Below, piece after piece: positions 44,592 to 56,000 of a stretch of 64,000 nt of DNA. The notes below the pieces were generated by a model. It saw only the letters and a list, made by a program, of their open reading frames with translations, was not told the origin of the DNA and did not search any database. Positions within the stretch are counted from its first letter, which is position 1. The number at the start of each line of letters is the position of its first letter. The DNA is taken from NCBI GenBank assembly GCA_020310875.1, contig CM035420.1:187961880-188025879 (forward strand). Direction: 5' to 3'. Source of the stretch: Ceratopteris richardii (taxonomy: Eukaryota; Streptophyta; Polypodiopsida; Polypodiales; Pteridaceae). The position numbers and the translations under genes are program-made.

Positions 44592-47500
44592 TTCAAGACC
44601 CAGCTTACACACCTGTAGTATTTCTAGACGAAGAATTCGAGCCTCATGGTTGGGCATAAATTCTAGCAACAATGGACGTAGCCATCAATGAAGAACAATG
44701 GACACCCCACTCTGATAAGGATAGCTATGACATTTCAGTCTTCACAATAGAGCTAATCATGTGTGATTTCCTTATGGAAGAATGTGAACCTAGCACTGAT
44801 GCATTTGAGGATGCAAGTGACTTCGATCTAGAGTCAATTATTATGGACCCTCCATTTGCATCAGATGAAGAATATTTCTACAAAGTAGAAACTCGCCTTA
44901 GAGACACGAAGAAATTATGAATGATGTGAGGTTAACCACACAAGTAACTGCCAAAAGTGAAGGTAAGAAAAGAAAGAAGAAAGAAACCATGTCGGAAGAA
45001 GAAGAAGAACCACTCATGGAAGTACCGGAGAACTTCAAGAAATATGAAATAGAAGATAGAAGAATAATGGTACGAATGCCTAAAAGAAAGGCTGATGTCA
45101 GAGAAGTATACGATAACCGAGAGAAAACAAAAAAAAATCATAGTCACCATAGAAGGAGAAGAAGAAAAATGTACATACATTGGGCATGATTTGATGAATG
45201 AAGAAGAAGAAGAGTTAGTTGCCCTATTGCGCGAATATAGAGATGTGTTTGCTTGGAGTTACAAAGACTTGAAAGGAGTAGACCCAGATATATGCTCCCA
45301 TAGAATCCTTATGACTCCAGATGCAAAGCCGACAAAACAGAAACCATACACATACAATGATAACTACACTGCGAAGATTAAAGAAGAAATAGATCGTTTG
45401 ATAGAAGCAGGATTCATTTATGAAATTGAGCATACTGAATGGGTATGCCCCATTGTGGTTGTGCCCAAGAAGAATGGAAAATTTCATGTGTGTATTAACC
45501 TTAAAAAAGTTAATGCCGTCACGATTAGAGACATTTATTCTCTTCCTATCACAAAACACTTATTGGAGAGAGTTGCAGGCAAGGAAGTTTATAGCTTCCT
45601 TGATGGATTCTCACGCTATAATCAAGTAGCCATTGCTCCAGAAGATCAACACAAGACGGCCTTTGCCACATAATAGGGCATATTTGCATTTTGTGTGATG
45701 CCATTTGGCTTGACAAATGCACCCGCTACTTTTCAGCGACTCATGTGTCATGTTTTTAAGGAATTCTTACGCAAGAATTTGGAAGTTTATGTCGATGACA
45801 TACGTGCTCATTTGAATATGAGGTAGACACATATCCCAGAATTGAGGCAAGTATTTGACAAATGTCGAGAATATCAGGTTTGTTTGAACCCAAAAAAGTG
45901 TGTTTTCATGGTCAGACAAGGCAAAATTCTAGGACACATTGTGTCAAAGAATGGAATCTCTACGGATGAAGAAAAGGTGAAAGTAATTGCAGAACTACCT
46001 AGGCCAAATAACGTAAAAGAGGTACAAGCATTTATGGGTCATTGTGGTTATTATAGACGATTCATACACATGTATGCAATCATAGCCAAGCCTTTGTACT
46101 CTCCTTTGACCAAGTTTGAATGGACGGATGAGTGTGAGAATTCATTCAATGAACTTAAACGACGTTTGTGCTCAGCACCAATATCAACAACCTCAGATTG
46201 GAGCAAGCCATTCCATGTACATGTGGCTGCATCCAACTATGCCATAGGATGTGTGTTGGCACAACCCACGAATGAAGGTAATATAGATTTCCCCATAGCA
46301 TAGGCTAGCAGACAGTTGAATGCAGCAGAAAGAAATTACACCACTACGGAACGAGAAGGATTAGGAATGATCTACGCCATGAAGAAATTCAAACATTATT
46401 TGTTGGCAAATAAGTTCAAAATCTTTACAGATCATCAAGCATTATTGTACTTAGTCAATAAGCCATGTAACACAGGACGATTGATACATTGGTTTCTATT
46501 GCTCATGGAGTATGACTTCTAGGTAGTAGTCAGGAAGGGAAAAACCCGCCTTAGATCTGACCACCTTTCAAGATTAACCACAGGAGAAGCTCCTCAAGGA
46601 ATAGTGGATGAATTACCAGATGCATATTTGTTTAACGTTGAGATAGTACTAGAATGGGCTAAGCCTATTATCCCTATTCTCACGTATGGACCCAACAATC
46701 CTAGGATAAGGATCAAAGAAGGAGAGATTACCAAATCTCAAGGATACCAAGTAATAGTAGGAAGTATATATAAGCAGGATAATCAAAAGATTCTTTCTTG
46801 TTGTGTAGATGAATAAGAACATGCGAATCGGTTGCAATTAGCACATGTAGGTGTATTAAAGAAACATCATTCAAAACATCATACATTGCAGACTCTACAG
46901 AGATTAGGAGTATATTGTCCTTCTATGGAAGCAGATGTCTACAAGTTATGTAAAGAATGCCCTGTTTGTTGTGAAAGACCACCAGTAGAATATGCTACAG
47001 TATATCACGTGTCTCTCACACCAGAATGGAGTGAACCATTAGTGACATACTCGAGGATGAACACATTCCCTCAAGGAATGACCTTAGCACGACAACAAAG
47101 TCTAGAGCAGGAAGCTCAAGACTATTCACTTATTGGCGACAATCTATACAAATGAGGACGAGACGGATACCTAAGATAGTGTGTTCATGAAAGCGATTAT
47201 TTGAGCGTACTAGAGACTGCACACCAAGGCGTTGCAGGAGGTCATTTTGGACCCGATAGGATAATCAAAGCCATCCTCTTTGCAAGATTATGGTGGCCCA
47301 CTCTTCACATGGATGCACATACCTATGTTAAGAGATGTGATGTGTGCCAGAGAACTCAATTTCCTACTCACAGAGATGAAATTCCATTGAAACCCATGAT
47401 GGGAGGACACGCATTTTCTAAGTGGGGTATAGACTTTGTAGGACCCATTAATCCCCCTGCAAAAGGAAATCATGCTGAATAAATCATAGTCACGACATAT

Positions 47501-48963
47501 TATCTTATCAAATGGGTAGAGGCCAAGGCCACAAAAAAGAATGATGCACACACGACTGCAAAATTCTTATTTGAAAATGCTTTTACAAGATATGGACTGC
47601 CTATAGAGTTAGTGAGCGATCGAGGAACTCACTTTCTAAATCAGGTCATTGAATATTTGTTACAGGATTTTATGGTGATTTACAAGAAATCCGCATCATA
47701 TCATCCTCAGGCCAATGGTCAAGCAGAAAGCACTAACAAGATCCTCTATAATGTACTGACGAAACTCATGAACAACAAACATTCAGATTGGGACAAACAA
47801 TTACACCACCTTGTTTGGGCATATCGAGTGGCCTACAAGACCGTACTCAATGCAACTCCCTTTTAGATGGTTTTTGGTCAGAATGTGCTTCCTTTGGACT
47901 TCTTGATACCAACCCTTAAGGTGGCACAAGAACATCAATGGACTTGCCATGAATTATCATCAAGAATAATGGACTTGGAACGATTAGGAGAAACCAGGCT
48001 AAAAGCAGTAGCAGGTATATATGCAGCAAAGAAGCGATAGAAAGCCTATTTTGATGCACATGTGAAAGATAAAGGCTTAAAAAAAGGAGATTTAGTCCTA
48101 GTGTACACGCTGAAACAACATGCACGGAAATTAGAAAAGCGAGGCTATGGACCTATGATCATTCACAGACTGTCAACAAGTGGAGCAGTACAATTAGCCA
48201 CCCTAGAAGGAGACATAATGCCCAATTACATTAGTGGCTATAGAGTCAAGTTATACCAGGAACCTCTTACTGAGGATATGCTTAGAAGACTCACATTGGC
48301 AAAGAAGTGTAAGGAGGAAGAAAGTAGAATACGAGCTGAAGCTCAGGCAGAAGCTATAGAGCGCATTAAGCACATGAAGTTAAGAAGACAAGGACTAGGG
48401 AGAGATCGTTATAACCATTTGGAAACAACACCCAGATACCCCATGGCCATTGGTCAAGTAAAGTCAACCACTCACCTAGCATAGTGGATAGGAGACCATT
48501 CATTACAGTCAGGCTAGAACATGGCAACCCTTGCTAAGAGCTCAGGGCTTTAATTGTCTCCGTTGCTGCGACTAGTGCGATTAGATGGTCCCATTATAAG
48601 GACTTAGGAATAGAAATGTGGCCAATCGAGGCATACCTCATAGGGCTAGGAGGCATGGAAACCCCTTCCATGGGTGAGGTGGACCTTCCTATCCTCATAC
48701 AGGATGTGACCATGAGAGCGAAGCTACTAGTGTGCCATGACGAGGACTTGATAGAACCCCTAATCCTTGGCCAAGATTGGCTATACGATCACTCAGTGGA
48801 CCTAAATCTTAGACAAGGCTCCTTGCAAATTGGAACCTTAGATCAGCAGCGAGTGATACCGCTTGGCTTCCCTAACAACACTCCGCCTGAGGTATGTAAC
48901 CCTAGACCCTATGAAACGCTTGCGACGGAGGACAGAAGATCTTTGGGTAGATCCCTCAGCTAA
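44592..48963 (+). pseudogene. Partial copy 3 of the 16.9-kb element family: pre-RT to second protease-like domain
   Basis: It begins with the pre-RT acidic region (MDVAINEEQW, 44,672), then RT (45,095-45,840), RNase H (46,100-46,520), zinc module 1 (46,832-46,975), zinc module 2 (47,201-47,350), integrase core (47,420-47,860), the basic region (48,062-48,484) and a protease-like domain (48,500-48,845, LILGQDWLYDH). About a dozen stops. It is clearly more diverged from the inner element than copy 2. The DSG of the second protease reads VSV here. Both zinc modules keep their His and Cys ligands. Confidence 0.9.
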
Positions 48964-50040
48964 GCACACTCATTCCAAAGTTAACCCATGAGAGCTTGCT
49001 GATGGATAGGGGCGAGGCACGAAAATGTCAACAGCTGTTCTCCTAGTCTTCTAGCAGTGGACAAATGGGGACAATTGACGGTCAGGTGGGTTACATCAGT
49101 GATTAGGTGGACTACATCAGTAGCCACATGGGCAAAATGTAGCCTAAATAAGTAAGTGGCAGCAAAAAAGAATCAAATCACAAGCCTTTTCTCAATGGAA
49201 AATGAAGAAACAAGAAACTTTTAGTATGTTTTGTATTCTTTACTGCATATGCATACTAAATTCTAGAAATTTTGATATAACACAATGGTGTAATTTTGAA
49301 AAAAAAAATATACCAAGAAATCATCAAGCAATTTGTGCAATAATGATGCCAATAGGCACAATCTAACTACAGGTAGATTGGAAGGGGAGTACACACCCTG
49401 AAAAATCTCTCTTTCTTTCCGCGCTATCCTACAAGAGAATACTTACTGTCCTTGCCAAGAAGAATAAATGCACTGTACAATACGAGACCATGTCCTAAAT
49501 ACATGTATACTCTTGATGCTATGCTAAATTGCATGGTCAATATGCAAATGATGCAAAAAGAAAGAAACGATGCATATTAATTGACAAAGAAACTTTTTTG
49601 GAGGTTCAAAAGATAATTTGAAGGTGTGTGCAAGTGTTGAAGATGGTCCAACCTCCATCCAAATAGCTTTCCAAAACTCTTCCAATAGTCCGATGCTTCA
49701 AAATTATGCTCTAAAGAGGCTCATTGACAATGAAAGTTCAAACTCCAAACTTTAAAAATAATTGAGACGGAAGCCAAAGTATGGCTTGCAACCACTCTCG
49801 AAAGAGCTCTAAGAGAGCTTTCCACAACAGCAACAAAAATGTCAAAGTTTGGAAGTGTGATGCTCAAGATATGGCCAATTATGTGGAGCTAGGTAATACA
49901 AAATTGCTAAAACATCAGGGTCTTGGCTATGTCTTTAAGACTCACTATGAAAATCGGCACCTATATGCACCTTTCCAACCCAGGCATGCATGAAAATCTG
50001 TTATTATCCCATATGCATAATTAAATAGGTTTGGTGTGCC
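48964..50040. other. Unassigned sequence after copy 3
   Basis: Probably the decayed 3' part of copy 3 and then unrelated AT-rich DNA. No WVPK repeats, ORF X or ORF Y similarity is evident to me. Confidence 0.35.
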
Positions 50041-50100
50041 TGCATATAACATTTATCGAACCCTGCATATCCACTTATCGAAGGATCGAAGCTCGACGGC

Positions 50101-50204
50101 TATGGCGGACTCTGCTATGGCGGACTATTAACCAACAACTAGAGGAAATATGGCGAACTCTGCTCTTGGTAACTCTGCTCGCTGCTCGGCGGCTATGGCG
50201 GACT
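50101..50204 (+). repeat. Four direct repeats of TATGGCGGACT
   Basis: At 50,101, 50,116, 50,149 (one mismatch) and 50,194, at the left edge of the GC-rich leader. Confidence 0.85.
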
Positions 50205-51360
50205 CGTTGCGCTGGCGGGCGAAGGAATCTTTTCGTAGAGAAGCAGCACAGACTACACTCGCTCAGTAACAAGACGGGGTCTTGTTCCTGAGGGCTCGTC
50301 CTCCTGGGTGGCTTTGAAGGCCATCATCATCATCGTCTTCTGTTGGCTCCCGCTGAAATATTCGGCACTCCGGGATTTACTCGGCCGGGGTCGCTTCCCT
50401 AGGTAGCAGGTATCACGACACCTCCGCTGGAGGTATCGTCGGTACCTCCCTGGGTGGAGGCTGGCACCGCGGTATCGTTGCCACCCGCAGCGATACCCTC
50501 GGGCGATCGCGATACCGCCACTCCGGTTGGACGATACTTCGCGTCGGCGATACCTGGTCGGGCGATCGCGATAATTCCGGCGTTACCTCCCCGGCGGCCC
50601 ACGATATCCGGCTGGTCAGCGATACCTCGGTGGCGATACCCCATTAGCGATACCTCATCGGCGATACGCGGTTGGCCCCTCGGCGATTCCTGGTTGGCCC
50701 CTCCATACGCGATCGCGATACCCCAGGTGAACCCCAGCGATACCTGCGGATTCCATTCCCTTCAAGCACCACGATACCCGCCGTCTCTTTCTACCCCGCC
50801 CGCCGTACTCCAGCGATCCCGTGGCGGCTCAACTCCCGGCGATACCTCAATTTTATCGGCGGCGATACCCCAATTTCGGCGGCGATACCCCGTCGGTGGC
50901 AGCGATTCCGACGATACCGGGACCCAGCGCCCGCGTGGCAGTCCTCTTCCAACGGCTCAGATTCATTAATTGCCGCTCTCAACCTCGTTCGAAGTGCGCT
51001 CTCGGTGGTCAGCGATTCCTCGGCGGCAACAACCCGGCGGCCCCACGATACCTCCTCGGCGGCCCGTCCCCTCGGCGATACCTGATTGGCCCCGCGATCG
51101 CGACACCCCATCGGCGGCGATACCGACCCTGCGCGCGACTGCGATCTTTTATCTCACGATACCCGTGTACTGGCCAAGGCGGCGATACTCCCCGCTTTTC
51201 CATCGAGATTCCTGTCTACTGGCGAGTAAAATGTGACACGCGTTTCGAGGTTCTCTTACCTGGCCTGCGATACAGGTTTCTTCACGTTCGCGTTCCCTGG
51301 CGGCAGCGACACCTGGTTGAGGACGGTGGGGTCGATCGCGTCCGCCGGGAACTCCAAAGC
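50205..51360 (+). promoter_or_regulatory. GC-rich sequence upstream of the LINE with repeated CGATAC motif (probable LINE 5' UTR)
   Basis: About 21 CGATAC on the plus strand between 50,490 and 51,330 against two GTATCG, in sequence far richer in GC and CpG than the surroundings. Most are in the context GGCGATACC or GCGATACC, with three TCGCGATA. It lies directly upstream of the intact LINE on the same strand, which suggests an internal promoter/leader. No second copy with a 5' end is present to prove that it belongs to the LINE. Frames through it give no recognisable protein. Confidence 0.6.
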
Positions 51361-51371
51361 TAGAAAAAGAA

Positions 51372-51490
51372 AGGTTTTTTTTAAAATAAAAAAATAAAAT
51401 AAAAAAAAGAAAAAAGAAGAGAGAAAAAAAGAAAAAAAAAAAAGAGAAGAAAAAGAGAGAGAAAAAAAAGAAGGAAAGAAAAAGGAAAAT
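51372..51490 (+). repeat. A-rich low-complexity tract
   Basis: About 120 bases of A with scattered G and T, between the GC-rich leader and ORF1. It could be part of the LINE 5' UTR or an old poly(A) tail marking the boundary of another insertion. Confidence 0.8.
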
Positions 51491-51679
51491 AGGAGTTTCG
51501 AAAAAGAAGAAGTGTGCTATCTAGTTTTTCCCCGAAAAGTGGTGTGCTTGGCTGTGATGTGATCGGTGGGGGGATTTGTCCCTGTTTGTGGTCAGTTTCT
51601 TCTCCGTGTTGGAGGGTTTTGCCGTTGGGCATTGAAAAGTGTCCTTCGGCCATGGTTGTGGCTTCTTCCTCTCTCGTGA

Positions 51680-53038
51680 AAAGCAACCGCCCCCCCCCCT
51701 GGGGGGACCGACACACTGGCCGCTTTGCTAGAGGGGGGGTCATGTGCCGCCCCTGGGGCATCCGAAAGTGCTGAACCCCCCATCGTGTCCCTCAGTAGAC
51801 CCGCAGTTCTGTCTGCTCAGGAGGAGCTCAAGAAAGTTCGCCTCGTCGGCCAAGTGTTCGGCCCTAGACCCCCGCTCGAAATCGTGCGACAATGGCTTCG
51901 AAAAGAGTGGTTCCCTCGCGGACTAATTGTCAGCAAATGTCAGCTCTTACCAGCAAACCACATGCTGCTAGTCTTTGAAAACGAAGAGATGGCGTTCCAA
52001 GCCCTAAGCGTTGGCACCTGGCAGCTTGGTCGGACGACCCTGTGCCTTTTCAGATGGTCCCCGGACTTTACTCCCGACAAATCGAAATCACTTCGGTACC
52101 CTCTTTGGGTTGAGCTCCCTTACCTCCCATACTTCTTGTACAACTTCGTGTGGGACATTGTCTCTCCTATCGGCAAGCCGTTGGCTTCACGAGAAGACAT
52201 TGGTGGTCTCATCTATGAGGGTGCAAGACACTCGTTCAATGCTAGATGGCACCCACAAATCTGCGTCGAGGCCGACCTCAGTTCGCCGCTCCCACCAACG
52301 ATCAAAGTGGACATGGGTGAAGGAGATGTTTGGGAGCAGGATATCACCTACAAAAACCTCCCCAATGCTTGCTTTCGTTGTGGCCAGCAAGGTCACAGGA
52401 TTAAAGACTGCCCTCTCAAGCAAAAAAACAAACGATCTCAAGAAGCCCCCAAAACTGCTCAAGACAACTTTGGCGATTTGACCCACTCGACCAAGGAAGG
52501 GGAAGGCAAGGGCCTCCTCAATCCGCAAGCCGATGCCGATGGCTTTACTGAAGTTAGAAGAAGAAGGAAAAGAAGCCCGAGGGCCAATGGTGAGAGGAAC
52601 AACCTGCCAATTACCCCCCACAGCAATTTGTTTTGCAATCTTGGAAAGGAGATCAACGAGCTCGACTACCTGGGCGGAAAGCCACCCGAGGTGGACAACC
52701 TCGATGAAGCCCTAGAGATCCCTGACAACAAAGAAACCACCCAGGAGGGCTACACTACAAGCAAAGAAGATGGCTTCACCACCAGTAATGAAGACAACAT
52801 GGACAGAGAAAGTTCCATCATTGGATCGACGATCCCGGAAATGGTGCCGAGCATGGGGCCCAATTCTCCCCAGCAAGGGGCACCCCGCAAAGGAAAACAG
52901 CCAATGGAGTTACCCTGGAAAAGCCCCCACAAGAACCGATTTCTAAGTCGGGATCAGATCCCAGCGAAAAAGAAAGATGAAGCCAAGAGAAGAAAGGACA
53001 AGGCTCCCTCCCGCAAAGAGGGATCAATACAAAAATGA
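51680..53038 (+). CDS. LINE ORF1: DUF4283-type RNA-binding protein with zinc knuckle; start uncertain
   Basis: The frame is open from 51,680 (stop TGA at 51,677). It has a DUF4283-like domain (VRLVGQVFGPRPPLEIVRQWL...LLVFENEEMAFQAL...LWVELPYLP) and then CFRCGQQGHRIKDC (CX2CX4HX4C) near 52,370-52,411. The C-terminal third is hydrophilic and ends in a basic Lys/Arg stretch. The first in-frame ATG is only at 51,962, inside the domain. An ATG-started frame runs into the C-run at 51,690-51,699, so a homopolymer length change there (mutation or assembly error) probably broke the true start. The protein should coat LINE RNA. The stop overlaps the ORF2 start. Confidence 0.85.
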   Translation, partial: KATAPPPGGTDTLAALLEGGSCAAPGASESAEPPIVSLSRPAVLSAQEELKKVRLVGQVFGPRPPLEIVRQWLRKEWFPRGLIVSKCQLLPANHMLLVFENEEMAFQALSVGTWQLGRTTLCLFRWSPDFTPDKSKSLRYPLWVELPYLPYFLYNFVWDIVSPIGKPLASREDIGGLIYEGARHSFNARWHPQICVEADLSSPLPPTIKVDMGEGDVWEQDITYKNLPNACFRCGQQGHRIKDCPLKQKNKRSQEAPKTAQDNFGDLTHSTKEGEGKGLLNPQADADGFTEVRRRRKRSPRANGERNNLPITPHSNLFCNLGKEINELDYLGGKPPEVDNLDEALEIPDNKETTQEGYTTSKEDGFTTSNEDNMDRESSIIGSTIPEMVPSMGPNSPQQGAPRKGKQPMELPWKSPHKNRFLSRDQIPAKKKDEAKRRKDKAPSRKEGSIQK

Positions 53039-56000
53039 TTGTCATCTCGCTAAATGCTAGAGGGCTAACCGACCCCTCAAGAGCGGCCATCATTGGCCAA
53101 TGGCTCCGCGACATTAGCTTAAACCCAGACTTTATATGTATTCAAGAGATTAAAATTGACGGAGAAGACCTCCAGAAACGGCTCAGACAGGTTTCCTCGG
53201 CCCATGTGTGGATCCCAACGAAGCACCAGCGGGGGTCTGGAGGAACGGTTATCGGTGTTAAACAACTCTGGTTTGAAAAGCTTGAGAACTCCATTGAAGA
53301 TGTTAATCACCGCTGGATTGCGGTTTCTTTTGGTGCTCCCCTCTGTGTTACCATGGTTTCTCTGTACGCCCCTAACGGGGATTTGGAGAGGCAGAACACT
53401 TGGGCTTCTTTGGTCTCGCTTCCCCATAACGTGCTTATATGTGGAGACTTCAACATGGTGGAGGACCCTATGGACAGATGGATGGGCAAGGGCAGGGTCA
53501 TCGACAGTCGGGAGAAAGAAACGTGGGACATGACCAAACTCCATTTGGATCTGGTTGAATTCAAAGACTCGAAGGGCTTTTCTTGGTCAAACCTCCAAGC
53601 GGGCGAGGATCTGAGAAAAGCTAGACTTGATAGGTGCTACATCTCTCAGAACCTTACTCATCAATGGGGCCACCCTACCATCACGCAACGCACTGACCTC
53701 ACTATCTCTGACCATTACCCGATCGTTATCACTTTTCAACCTGCCAACAGGACCCACAAAGCTCCGTGGTTCCATGCCAACACTTCCACCTTCTCTCTCC
53801 CCTCCGTCCATCAAGAGATTGCTGATGTGTGGAAGGTGGCGTTTGCTTCTGGCCTGGCCCCAGTCAAGTGCTGGAGAAGTGCGGTCGACAAGTCTCGCAA
53901 GATCATGATCAGAACTAAGAAGATGCTCGAGACAGTGCGGCGGGCTCGTAGGGAAGCTCTCTACCACAGACTCTGGCGGCTCGAGGAGGAAGTGAACAAA
54001 GGAAAACACCAAGCCCAGAAAGGTCTCCGAAAAATCAGAGCTGCGTTGAGATACGAGGAAGAAATACAAAGGAATAACTTGCAAATCTTCTTCAAGGAGT
54101 GGTGGGCTGGCAAAGCCGACAGACCCACCAAAGAGATGTGCAGTATCCTTAAAAGGAAACACAACAGAGAGGTGATTCCCCTACTGCTAGACTCACATGG
54201 CAATGTATGCAACTCGGAAGAAGATAATTTTAGCATCATCGAAGAGCACTTCACGAGACTCCTGGGAACCTCGAACCCCCTATCCCACCATAGAAGGGAC
54301 TGCATGGCTGCCATCTCTAGGGCTTCACCCCGGAGAATTCCACTCAACCTCCACTCCCTGCTTCACGCCCCTATCTCCGAATCAGAAATCATTGCGGTCA
54401 TTGATGCCCTCCCCCTCGGTAAAAGCCCAGGACCCGACGGACTCACTAACGAGTTCTTTAAATCCTTCAAGCTGGTGATTGCCACCCCCCTTCGGTTGGT
54501 TTGGCAAGAAGCGCTAAAGTTTGGTGCTCTTCCTTCTTGTCTAAATAATGGAATTATCAAGCTGATTCACAAGAAGGGGGAAAAAAACAGAATCGAGAAC
54601 TGGCGGCCTATTACGATGCTCCAAACAGGATACAAGATCGTCGCCAAAGTCATTGCCAACAGACTTTCGTCCCACCTGAGATCTTGGCTTTGCGAGGACC
54701 AAAAAGGTTTCATCAAAGGCAGGTCCATCCTGGAAACCATTATGGATATTTGGGAAGGTATTCAATTTGCAAATGAGTCTAATCAAGATGTGGTTTTCCT
54801 CAAGATCGACTTTGACAAAGCCTACGATAGGCTAGAATGGGACTATATTCTGCAGTCGCTCCAAGATCTCGGATGTAGTCAGAAATTCACCAAGATGATC
54901 GCGACCCTTCTCGGCAACGCAACGACCCAAATTAACGTTAACGGCAAACTTTCGAAGGCGATCCTTCTCAAAAGATCAATTAGACAAGGGTGCCCTCTTG
55001 CCCCCCTTCTCTTTGCCATCGCCACTGAGGGGCTGAGCGGACTTGTGGCTCAGCAGGTGGAGGCTGGCAATATCAAAGGCCTCCGGCTGCCTCACGACCA
55101 CAGTCAAATCATAATGAGACTTTTTGCCGACGATATGAACGCGTTCGTCCACAATGATAATACCAGCCTGGAGACTTTCTGGAGGTGTCTTGATACCTTT
55201 TGTGAGGCCTCTGGATCCAAAATCAACCACAATAAGACCGCCTTTAGGGCTATTGTGGGTCAGCATCCTGGCATTCTCATTGATCAAGGCTGTCAAGTCA
55301 TTCCGCAGGGCCAAGTCTTTCGGCTGCTTGGAATCCCCTTGGGGTTTGACGTCTCTATGGAGCAGCGATGGAACTGGGTGCTGGCCAAACTTGAAAACAA
55401 GCTTAATTACTGGAGAGGCATGCAAATCAATCTCGCGGGTCGTGCGATGGTTATCAACACGTTCCTCCTCTCGTCTACCATCTATTTCCTTTCTTGTTGG
55501 AGACCGAATGAGCAAGGCCTGTCCAAACTGAATAGCATCTGCAGAAACTTTCTTTGGACGGGTGATCATAACAGGAGGGGGGTGCCTAAAATCAAATGGG
55601 CCATCTGCACCAGCCCTAGAGATAACGGGGGGCTTGGAATCCTGGACATTGGGAGCATGGCTAACAAACTGGCGGCCAAATGGATGATTAAGGCTTGGTG
55701 CAATAGGGAGGCCTCGTGGGCCAAGTTGATCTTCAGAAACAAGAATGAGTTGGCCCTCATGGGGTCCCCGAACTGGAAGAATCTTGATATCATGACCCTG
55801 CTATTCTCCCCGATTCCGGTCTTCCCGAAAGGCTCCAATCTCGTGTGCTCCCTTTGGAAGGGCTGGAATAAAGTCAAAAGCTTCACAAGAATTAGTGAAG
55901 ACTGGAAGTGGGCGGCCGGAATCAGACAAAACGACTCTATCTGGTTTCCGATTCATGGCATCCGGAGTGTGGAGTCGTGGAACATTCAAAATGCCAAGAA

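Noticed and set aside
50399..51363. Overlapping 100-180 residue ORFs on both strands in the GC-rich leader
   Set aside because: High GC removes stops. The proteins are Arg/Pro/Ser-rich with no domain, and none has consistent support.
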